DNA of 10,434 nt from an uncultured Peptococcaceae bacterium (GTDB lineage: Bacteria > Bacillota > Peptococcia > Peptococcales > Peptococcaceae): assembly GCA_902492275.1 (NCBI GenBank), contig CABUKW010000106.1, positions 1-10,434 of the forward strand. The letters are read 5' to 3'. Position numbers and translations under genes: made by a program. The notes below the pieces were generated by a model. The model did not search any database, was not told the DNA's origin, and worked only from the letters and a program-made list of their open reading frames with translations. Shown one piece after another: positions 1-5,479 of this stretch (within the stretch, counting starts at the first letter, position 1; each line of letters starts with the position of its first letter).

Positions 1-65
1 ATCTTTTTTCATCTTCCTTCGACTTTTTTTCTGTCGGTTCTTCTTTTCATTCTTTATATTCTTGT

Positions 66-153
66 TTGTGGCTGACGTCTGGTTCTCATCTGGCTGCTAT
101 CTGGCTGACAGTTGGCGCTCATCTGGCTATGACCTGGTTGCTTTTTGGCTCGC
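66..153. repeat. Degenerate 11-bp tandem repeat, eight units
   Basis: Eight consecutive 11-bp units begin at 66, 77, 88, 99, 110, 121, 132 and 143. Every unit has TGG at its positions 4-6, and the consensus is close to atcTGGCTgnc. The units at 88, 99 and 121 share the 8-mer atctggct exactly. The period is about one helical turn, and three periods make 33 bp, so any reading frame through it gives an 11-residue repeat. It could be a decayed minisatellite or a phased protein-binding array. A coding role is unlikely because no ribosome binding site precedes it. Confidence 0.75.
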
Positions 154-336
154 CATTCCCTTTTTGCATCTGCTGGGTCGCTTCCCCTCTGCTTTTTTTA
201 CTGGTTCTCTTTTTCATTTCATTTGTAATACATCGGAACCTTTCTGTTATATCGACAATCAATACCATATTTTAAAATTGCAGATTATAGATTATTTGAT
301 TATTAAATTTTTGCGGAAAGCTAAAAAAGAAAAGTG

Positions 337-365
337 TTGCCTTTTTCCGTTTTTTATGCTATTCT
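337..365 (+). promoter_or_regulatory. Candidate promoter of tRNA-Leu
   Basis: TTGCCT (337-342) and TATTCT (360-365) are separated by 17 bp. Transcription would start near 372, about 16 nt before the mature tRNA. A second candidate lies further upstream: TTGCAG at 278-283 and TATTAA at 301-306, also 17 bp apart. That one would give a 75-nt leader. Either or both could work; the nearer one is preferred for its short leader. Confidence 0.4.
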
Positions 366-387
366 AATAAAGTTCTTTCACGCTTAT

Positions 388-472
388 GCGGCTGTGGCGG
401 AATTGGCATACGCGCACGTTTGAGGGGCGTGTGAGGCAACTCGTACGGGTTCAAGTCCCGTTAGCCGCACCA
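388..472 (+). tRNA. tRNA-Leu (anticodon GAG)
   Basis: The full cloverleaf can be drawn. The acceptor stem pairs 388-394 with 462-468, with a G-U at the seventh pair. The D stem is GCG/CGC at 397-399 and 411-413. The anticodon stem is 415-419 with 427-431, and its loop at 420-426 places GAG at 422-424. A long type II variable arm (GAG/CTC) follows, then a T arm with the loop TTCAAGT. The discriminator is A469 and CCA is encoded at 470-472. The long variable arm and the anticodon agree on leucine, reading CUC and CUU. The gene stands alone with its own terminator. Confidence 0.97.
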
Positions 473-473
473 G

Positions 474-516
474 AAGAGCCCGATACTTCACGCAATGTAT
501 CAGGCTCTTTTCTTTT
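474..516 (+). terminator. Rho-independent terminator after tRNA-Leu
   Basis: AAGAGCC (474-480) pairs with GGCTCTT (503-509), and GATAC (482-486) pairs with GTATC (497-501). One mismatch separates the two helices, and the loop has 10 nt. A T-rich tail follows (508-517). It begins 2 nt after the CCA end. The converging regulator gene stops at 555, but on the minus strand this hairpin is followed by only two T residues, so it is a weak terminator in that direction. Confidence 0.9.
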
Positions 517-554
517 TCTGCTGGAGTTTTGCACTTTTATACCGCAAATAGCAA

Positions 555-1232
555 TCAATCTTTCTCCAATTCAGCTTCCAGCATCTCCTGTAGCCGGTCC
601 AAGTCTTTCACCAATAGCTTTTTGCCAACTTTTTCAAAGATGCCTGCCTTCTCCAAATTGGAGATGTATCGGGTTACATTACTGCGGTGTACGCCAATAT
701 GGGAGGCAATATCACTGCGACTGGGCAGGTTTTCAATTAAGATACCGTCTTTTGTCCGTTTTCCATACAAAGCTGCGCTCTGAAATAAAAATTTTAAGAT
801 TTTTACGCCGCTGCTTTCTTCAATTTCTTTCAGCTGTCCTTGTATACACAAAAGCTGCCGTTTTTGATATTGCGCAACTATGGTAAAAAAATTCTTTTTA
901 CTTTGCAGTACAAATTGATAAATATCGTCAAAGGTAATGTACAAAATCTCCGAATCGACATCGGCCACAAGCCGTTTGCAAAAGCTTTCTCCAGAACCGG
1001 TTGGAATTAAGTTGCCGTCCTCCAAAAACCACATCAACCGTTCCGAACCATGCTCGGTGCTGAAAAACACCTTCAAACAGCCCTTATGTAAAAATCCGCA
1101 TACATTTTGTTCTGGCAGAATTATGCTATCTCCTTTACGCACCGACTCTTTCCGATAACAGTGCTGTAAGCAAAATACCCGAAAGGCTTCAATGTCTGCA
1201 TCCATCTCAATATAAGGCAAAAATTCCTGCAT
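555..1232 (-). CDS. Crp/Fnr-family transcriptional regulator
   Basis: This is a 225-residue cytoplasmic DNA-binding protein with Crp/Fnr architecture. An N-terminal cyclic-nucleotide-binding-like beta barrel (about residues 15-110) leads through a dimerisation helix (about 112-145) to a winged helix-turn-helix (about 150-220). The HTH is clear: DIASHIGVHRSNVTRYISNLE at about 174-194, with HRSNVTRYI as recognition helix. The length is typical of the family. It has cysteines at about 21, 25, 45, 52, 85 and 129, but they do not match the FNR cluster pattern, and no cAMP-pocket signature is obvious, so the effector is unknown. ATG at 1232 is preferred. GGAGG (1244-1248) lies 11 nt upstream of it, but only 2 nt upstream of an in-frame GTG at 1241. 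Two palindromes fitting a Fnr-like dimer lie before the neighbouring permease and hydrolase genes, which suggests it controls them. Confidence 0.9.
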   Translation of the reverse strand: MQEFLPYIEMDADIEAFRVFCLQHCYRKESVRKGDSIILPEQNVCGFLHKGCLKVFFSTEHGSERLMWFLEDGNLIPTGSGESFCKRLVADVDSEILYITFDDIYQFVLQSKKNFFTIVAQYQKRQLLCIQGQLKEIEESSGVKILKFLFQSAALYGKRTKDGILIENLPSRSDIASHIGVHRSNVTRYISNLEKAGIFEKVGKKLLVKDLDRLQEMLEAELEKD

Positions 1233-1271
1233 CCTTAGCACAACCTCCAGCTATATTTGTATTATTTATAA

Positions 1272-1309
1272 ATTATACTGATTATAAGTCTTTTCTGCAA
1301 AATTGTAAA
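1272..1309 (-). promoter_or_regulatory. Promoter(s) of the Crp/Fnr regulator gene
   Basis: Two overlapping sigma-A-type promoters read leftwards. One has TTTACA (1304-1309) and TATAAT (1281-1286) with a 17-bp spacer. The other has TTGCAG (1295-1300) and TATAAT (1272-1277), also with 17 bp. The first has the better -35 box. No TGTTG-N4-CAACA palindrome is present, so autoregulation through that site is not supported. Confidence 0.6.
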
Positions 1310-1353
1310 CGGCCATTTTTTCGTGTATCTTATCAACCATGCTGTTCTTCCAT

Positions 1354-1375
1354 ATGGTAATAAAATGGTAATAAA
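1354..1375. repeat. Tandem duplication of an 11-bp AT-rich unit
   Basis: The unit atggtaataaa occurs twice in direct tandem (1354-1364 and 1365-1375), immediately beside the permease terminator. It is probably a simple slippage or duplication event; no function is evident. Confidence 0.6.
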
Positions 1376-1407
1376 AAACTCTGCCCCAGAAAATATGGAG
1401 CAGAGTT
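1373..1407 (-). terminator. Rho-independent terminator after the permease gene
   Basis: Read on the minus strand, AACTCTGC at 1407-1400 pairs with GCAGAGTT at 1384-1377. A further TCC/GGG helix (1399-1397 with 1387-1385) extends the stem, and a run of T residues follows. It starts 16 nt after the permease stop codon. It separates the permease transcript from the regulator gene downstream. Confidence 0.9.
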
Positions 1408-1422
1408 CCTATATCCGATAAT

Positions 1423-2868
1423 TTATAAAATCATCATACCCAATGGGATACCGATACAGAGCAATGCAATAACTACACAAACAACGGAGACAATTCCTTG
1501 AAAATAGGCTTGCTGTGTGCTAATCCACTCGGTATTGCCAAATACCAAACCTGCACGGGAGCTGGCTCCCGGCGTTGCCATAGCAGATGATAAAGCAAAA
1601 ATCATCAGCACAGCTACCAAAACCGGATTAGCGCCAAAAGCCTGCGCCAACTGACACATGAGCGGCGTCATTGCCACCAACAGTACAGTGTTGTTCATAA
1701 ACTGGGTTAAAATACAGCAAATAACACAGACTAAAATATAAATCATCATGGGGCTTTGTCCTGCAAAAATTGGCTGCATCAAGCCAAGGACCATCTTTGT
1801 AATCCCTGCTTCGCTATGCATCAAAGCAGTACCTAAAGGCCCTACAGACGCCAACAGACACACCATAGGCCATGGAATGGATTTGGCTGCCAATTTACCG
1901 AAATTCATAGCTGGTTCTCCTTGAAAACGGGTAAAACATAATACCACAGTAATACAAGCAATGACACCTACAGAGCTTAACTTATTTAATACGGCATAAA
2001 TCCACAAATCCTTCGGTAAGGTGCTAGGCAAATATAACGCTAAAATGATAACAAACAATAAGACTGTTGCAAATTTTTGTTGATTATTATAATTTATCTT
2101 TTCTCCCAACGCAGTGAAATCTACATTTTTCAGTTTTGAAGCATCTACGCCAATCACCAATTTACCAGCAACGATAAATAATAGAATAGCTGCCAGAGAA
2201 ACGGCTATCATAAGACCACTGTAAGGTAAGAACTCTACACCTAAACCTGTAGCGCTATTCAACCCCTTAATCCCCATCATAGACCACGGCGTCCACGGTT
2301 TCACGCACATTCCCATAATGCTTACATAGGCAACCCCAATCAGCAGGAAAGCACTCATTTTGCTCTGTTTTTCATAGCCTAATTTCACCAATAATTTTTT
2401 ACTAATCCCCCACATCAAAAAGATGGTTGCATAGATCCCTACAAAAGCGCCACAGATCAATGTCACTAAAAAAATCATAAAAATAAATAGCCAAGGTTTT
2501 CCTCTTAAAATCTTACGGGTCAGCATCCACTGCGTCATGGTATTGGTCAGTCCAATGTCTTCCAGCCATGCGGTAAACACCGAAAAGAAAATGACCAGCA
2601 GTACAATTTCACTGCCAAAACCAGAAGAGAATACCTGTGTCGTTGTTCCCAAACCACACATACTCAGCATAATTAAGCCTAATAGACTGGGCCAAATTAA
2701 ATCAACAAAAATCCAGCCCCACATCATGCCCAAAAAGATACCTAATACCTTAACGCCAAATTCTGTAACGGTTCCAAAGGACGGTAATACCCAACCGCTT
2801 AACATAAGTGCAAGCATAATAACTGGATGGATCCATAAACTAATATTTCTCTTTGCTGCTTCTCCCAT
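1423..2868 (-). CDS. SLC13/DASS-like anion permease
   Basis: This 481-residue inner-membrane protein is hydrophobic along its whole length, with roughly 11-13 membrane spans. It has the two-fold organisation of the divalent-anion:sodium symporter and ion-transporter superfamily. The C-terminal half carries FMNNTVLLVAMTPL, which resembles the SNT/NNT substrate- and sodium-binding loop of SLC13 proteins. A polar loop (about residues 235-265) separates the halves. Known members carry dicarboxylates, citrate, sulfate or related anions with sodium; the substrate here cannot be read. ATG at 2868 is preferred because AGAGAGG (2878-2884) lies 9 nt upstream. An ATG at 2877 abuts the AGAGAGG, and a TTG at 2892 precedes it, so both are poorer starts. 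It is monocistronic. Its promoter carries the same palindrome as the adjacent hydrolase gene, which suggests that it imports that enzyme's substrate or a related anion. Confidence 0.85.
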   Translation of the reverse strand: MGEAAKRNISLWIHPVIMLALMLSGWVLPSFGTVTEFGVKVLGIFLGMMWGWIFVDLIWPSLLGLIMLSMCGLGTTTQVFSSGFGSEIVLLVIFFSVFTAWLEDIGLTNTMTQWMLTRKILRGKPWLFIFMIFLVTLICGAFVGIYATIFLMWGISKKLLVKLGYEKQSKMSAFLLIGVAYVSIMGMCVKPWTPWSMMGIKGLNSATGLGVEFLPYSGLMIAVSLAAILLFIVAGKLVIGVDASKLKNVDFTALGEKINYNNQQKFATVLLFVIILALYLPSTLPKDLWIYAVLNKLSSVGVIACITVVLCFTRFQGEPAMNFGKLAAKSIPWPMVCLLASVGPLGTALMHSEAGITKMVLGLMQPIFAGQSPMMIYILVCVICCILTQFMNNTVLLVAMTPLMCQLAQAFGANPVLVAVLMIFALSSAMATPGASSRAGLVFGNTEWISTQQAYFQGIVSVVCVVIALLCIGIPLGMMIL

Positions 2869-2916
2869 TTTTTTCATCCTCTCTTTTTGCAATAACCTGA
2901 ATAAGTTCTAATGTTT

Positions 2917-2939
2917 CAATCATAATTCCGGAATGATTG
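2917..2939 (-). other. Hairpin at the 5' end of the permease mRNA
   Basis: CAATCAT and ATGATTG form a perfect 7-bp stem with a 9-nt loop that contains CCGG. The element would sit only a few nucleotides after the predicted start of transcription (about 2943). It may protect the 5' end of the message or be a secondary operator. It is weak evidence by itself. Confidence 0.4.
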
Positions 2940-2950
2940 TTGATACTTTT

Positions 2951-2956
2951 ATTATA
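2951..2956 (-). promoter_or_regulatory. -10 box of the permease promoter
   Basis: There is a perfect TATAAT on the minus strand. The position for a -35 box, 17 bp upstream, reads ACATTT and is not a match. That is expected where a Crp/Fnr activator replaces the -35 contact. The start of transcription is expected near 2943, giving an untranslated leader of about 75 nt. Another TATAAT lies at 3008-3013, without a recognisable -35 box. Confidence 0.65.
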
Positions 2957-2976
2957 GTGGCTTTCACAAAAGAAAA

Positions 2977-2990
2977 TGTTGCGTACAACA
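2977..2990. promoter_or_regulatory. Fnr-like operator TGTTG-CGTA-CAACA (permease)
   Basis: A perfect 5+5 bp inverted repeat is separated by 4 bp, the same geometry as an FNR site (TTGAT-N4-ATCAA). Its centre lies 32.5 bp from the downstream edge of the TATAAT box, so about -40 from the likely transcription start, a class II activator position. The flanks AA and ACTTTT are identical in the hydrolase promoter. The probable ligand is the Crp/Fnr protein encoded at 555-1232. Confidence 0.7.
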
Positions 2991-3071
2991 ACTTTTTAAG
3001 CATTTTTATTATAGCTATTCAAATTATTCGCATAGTTATTATTTGCTTTTATCACAATAAAATATAACAAC

Positions 3072-3119
3072 AAAAAAGCTGCCTTGCAGAGATATTTCCT
3101 CTGCCAAGACAGCTTTTTT
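3072..3119 (-). terminator. Rho-independent terminator after the hydrolase gene
   Basis: A long hairpin starts 26 nt after the hydrolase stop codon. AAAAAAGCTG pairs with CAGCTTTTTT, then CTTG with CAAG and CAGAG with CTCTG, interrupted only by a T-G pair and one bulged G. The T run follows on the minus strand. Because A and T runs flank both sides, it could also work on plus-strand transcripts. Confidence 0.9.
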
Positions 3120-3145
3120 CACTGCATATTTTTTCTAAAACAATA

Positions 3146-5143
3146 CTATTCTACAATCTGATATACTGGCGCACCTTCACACTGAGCAGGCATTCTCACA
3201 CCCAGCAGAGTGGCAATAGTTGGCGCGACGTCACATTCCCGAATGATACGGTCGGTGTAACCCTTCTTCAAACCTTTCCCTGCAGCAATTGGCGACAAGG
3301 AGGAATCGCAGCATGCAATCGAGGTGGACAAAGCGTCGGCATGAACACGATTATTGCCCTCTTTCAAAAAGAATACCAGATCCCCACATTCCGGACCATT
3401 CATCCCCAGCAGAGCAGCATCCCGATTACGCAGCACCAGACTGACAATACGGCTGTTGGTACGAGGATCGCGATATCCGTATAAAGCGTCGATAATTTCG
3501 TCTTCTACTTTATATTTATCTTCCGGTTCTACAATGCCGTGCGCATCTCTGCCTTTCAGGTTAATCCAAATATGGTCGCCGCGGACAGCCAATGCTTTGG
3601 TGTGTTCCCAATCAATCTCACGCAGGTCGTTGCCATTTTCATCTTTCTTCACAGCAGTAAAGCCCAACTCTTCCATAACACGTACACTTACGCCGCCTGG
3701 ATCACCCAACAGTGGCGGAACATCTTCCCGCACCAAAAGACCGTGGTCGGAAACTATCATTAATGTCCAGTCTTTTTCCAGCAGATGCACAAAAGCGCCA
3801 ATGTATTCGTCGGCATCCATATAACATTTTTCAATTAGCTTTTCATAATCGGCTGGTACATTATGGTCAGTTTCATGGGCATAATGGGCATAATGCCAGA
3901 AAATATGCCCCTGCGCGTCAATCATATGCAGATGGGAGAAAATAACTTCTATACCCTGTTTCTCAATCATATAGTTCAGAGCATTTGCCTGCCAATGCAT
4001 ATAATTTCTCCATACTGGCTGCAGCAATTCGGTAGAAAATTCATAATTTTTGCCGCCTAATTGGGTAAATGGCGGTACATACCCTACATTGCTGACAACA
4101 TCTTGATATAAGCTCTGCGGATGCCATCTGTTATTGTTGTGAATATCATAGGCGGTACTGGTCCACATCCGAACCTGGGAGCCGTCCTTGGCAATTTCCA
4201 AAGCCTTGAAGGAACGGGTTACATCCACATTGTTACCGTTTACATTGACTTTATCCAATGTGTTCATCAACAATTGCCCCTGTTTCATGGTTGCATATGG
4301 CTGTGTTTCTTTTTTACTCAAATAAACTGCAACCGTGTCATATTCGCCCTGTTCATTTTTCAGAATTAAGGCTGGCCGTCTGGTTAAGCCGCCGGATGTT
4401 ACAATGGTGAACTCTAAAGCGCCTTCTGGAGCATTGACCCAACCGTGCGCTTCTTTAATTGGAGAGTTAATCAAATCAAAAGGCGGTGTATCTAAGCCAA
4501 CTTCCCCTTGGGCATGGGATAATTCTACATTCTGCAGCTGATTCATCTTATGACGATTCAAACGGCCGCTAGCCAGTTCATCATCATTTTCTTCTTCCAA
4601 TTCTTCAATAACACAGCCAGCACCGGTTTTATTGATAAATTTAGGACGATACAAAACTTCCTTAAAATCTTTATTGGCGATGATATATTTCTCAAAATCT
4701 ACATTGGCGCTGCTCATCTGCACTGCTGCTGGCTGCGCGCCATCTACAACGTACAGATTGGGGCTGTCAGAAGATGCCGGCCAGGAGGAACCGGGCCAAT
4801 GCCATACTAAAGTCTTTTTGCCAGCTTCTGCTGTTACATTCCATAACTGTTCTGCTTTGCACATTCTGGAGTCCAGATTATAAATGATGGTATCCAGGTT
4901 ATCTGGATCTTGGTTCCAGAAGCAGGTAATACCATGGGTTCCCGGGTTTGCGCCAGTAGCTATAGTAGTCCACATTGGCGGGGTTACAGTCGGATGACCG
5001 CCTAACATCACCAAATCTTCCCGGCAAGCGCCAGACTCTACTATTTTTTTCACATTTGGCATTTTTCCCTGATCCATATATTTTTTGGTCAGGCTTGGGT
5101 CCATGCCATCCAGCCCAATAACAAATATTTTACTGCTCGACAT
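3146..5143 (-). CDS. Alkaline-phosphatase-superfamily hydrolase (type I phosphodiesterase-like)
   Basis: This 665-residue protein without signal peptide or membrane span is predicted to be cytosolic. It has the phosphodiesterase/nucleotide pyrophosphatase fold. The two-metal centre appears complete: D12 (GLDGMD), nucleophile T54 in PTVTPPMW, D409 and H413 (IDAQGHIFWH), D466 and H467 (VSDHG), and H601 (VHADA). The PPMWTTIATGANPGTHGI block is typical of the family. About 335 residues separate the nucleophile block from the D409 metal-binding block, and the protein is longer than many relatives, so a substrate-specific cap is likely there. Relatives cleave phosphodiesters, phosphomonoesters, phosphonates or sulfate esters, so the substrate is open. 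ATG at 5143 is preferred because AAGGAGGA (5151-5158) lies 7 nt upstream. An in-frame ATG at 5161 would place that ribosome binding site inside the gene. The shared operator ties it to the SLC13-like permease. Confidence 0.88.
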   Translation of the reverse strand: MSSSKIFVIGLDGMDPSLTKKYMDQGKMPNVKKIVESGACREDLVMLGGHPTVTPPMWTTIATGANPGTHGITCFWNQDPDNLDTIIYNLDSRMCKAEQLWNVTAEAGKKTLVWHWPGSSWPASSDSPNLYVVDGAQPAAVQMSSANVDFEKYIIANKDFKEVLYRPKFINKTGAGCVIEELEEENDDELASGRLNRHKMNQLQNVELSHAQGEVGLDTPPFDLINSPIKEAHGWVNAPEGALEFTIVTSGGLTRRPALILKNEQGEYDTVAVYLSKKETQPYATMKQGQLLMNTLDKVNVNGNNVDVTRSFKALEIAKDGSQVRMWTSTAYDIHNNNRWHPQSLYQDVVSNVGYVPPFTQLGGKNYEFSTELLQPVWRNYMHWQANALNYMIEKQGIEVIFSHLHMIDAQGHIFWHYAHYAHETDHNVPADYEKLIEKCYMDADEYIGAFVHLLEKDWTLMIVSDHGLLVREDVPPLLGDPGGVSVRVMEELGFTAVKKDENGNDLREIDWEHTKALAVRGDHIWINLKGRDAHGIVEPEDKYKVEDEIIDALYGYRDPRTNSRIVSLVLRNRDAALLGMNGPECGDLVFFLKEGNNRVHADALSTSIACCDSSLSPIAAGKGLKKGYTDRIIRECDVAPTIATLLGVRMPAQCEGAPVYQIVE

Positions 5144-5235
5144 AAAAAACTCCTCCTTCATTCTAATACATTCTCACTAGAATATTTTTTGCCATCTACG
5201 AACTTGTCAACTCTAGAGCTTCATTTGATATTGTT

Positions 5236-5241
5236 ATTATA
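5236..5241 (-). promoter_or_regulatory. -10 box of the hydrolase promoter
   Basis: There is a perfect TATAAT on the minus strand. No -35 match is found at a 16- or 17-bp spacing, as in the permease promoter. The start of transcription is expected near 5229, which gives a leader of about 86 nt before the ATG at 5143. Confidence 0.65.
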
Positions 5242-5262
5242 AGCTGCATTCATATTGCAAAA

Positions 5263-5276
5263 TGTTGTCTGCAACA
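5263..5276. promoter_or_regulatory. Fnr-like operator TGTTG-TCTG-CAACA (hydrolase)
   Basis: This is a perfect 5-4-5 inverted repeat with the same arms as the site at 2977-2990. The shared context is AATGTTG-N4-CAACAACTTTT, that is 18 identical bases around different 4-bp spacers. Its centre is 33.5 bp from the downstream edge of the TATAAT box, within 1 bp of the spacing at the permease promoter. A class II activator position near -40 fits both. Confidence 0.72.
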
Positions 5277-5335
5277 ACTTTTCCCAAAAAATTTCTCTTA
5301 TCTGCAAAAAATTTAAAATTTTCTGAAACTTTTCT

Positions 5336-5364
5336 TCTGATCAATCCATCTAATTGTATATAAT
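5336..5364 (+). promoter_or_regulatory. Candidate promoter of the secreted-protein gene
   Basis: A perfect TATAAT lies at 5359-5364. The hexamer 17 bp upstream (TCTGAT, 5336-5341) is a poor -35 match. Transcription would begin near 5371 and give a leader of about 109 nt. It diverges from the hydrolase promoter; the two -10 boxes are about 120 bp apart. Confidence 0.45.
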
Positions 5365-5385
5365 AAAATGGAAACGAATTTGCCG

Positions 5386-5409
5386 TTACGACTTCTTGCG
5401 GAATCGTAA
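5386..5409 (+). other. Hairpin in the leader of the secreted-protein gene
   Basis: TTACGA (5386-5391) pairs with TCGTAA (5404-5409). After a bulged C, TTC pairs with GAA, leaving a 5-nt TTGCG loop. No T run follows, so it is not a classic terminator. It may be a fold that affects translation or mRNA stability. I recognise no known riboswitch class. Confidence 0.35.
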
Positions 5410-5479
5410 AAAACCGCTGCGGCTGTTTGTTTTTTCTCAATAACAAGACAATTTTGACACACAGAAAGGACTGTTTTTT

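Larger units (their letters stand above)
1..387. other. Gene-free leader region upstream of the tRNA
   Basis: No convincing coding sequence lies here. Bases 1-60 are rich in T and C on the plus strand. Bases 66-153 form a degenerate 11-bp tandem repeat, listed separately. Bases 240-370 are very AT-rich and carry the tRNA promoter candidates. Short open frames on the plus strand exist mainly because the 11-bp repeat keeps all frames open. They lack a ribosome binding site and end in low-complexity hydrophobic residues. A short minus-strand frame of about 47 codons (roughly 58-200) has no start signal and a basic, low-complexity product, so it is not called. Confidence 0.6.

Noticed and set aside
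62..367. Plus-strand open frames across the 11-bp repeat (101 and 69 codons)
   Set aside because: No ribosome binding site; the open frames follow from a repeat period not divisible by three and from T-rich sequence. The products are low-complexity and hydrophobic.
386..886. Plus-strand open frame of 166 codons
   Set aside because: It starts inside the tRNA gene, runs through its terminator, and is antisense to the Crp/Fnr gene.
388..5143. tRNA-Leu as an attachment site for an integrated island
   Set aside because: No integrase gene, and no direct repeat of the tRNA 3' end was seen in the window.
5453..5458. TTGACA just upstream of the secreted-protein gene as a -35 box
   Set aside because: No -10 box fits at 16-18 bp; the ATG and ribosome binding site lie within that distance.
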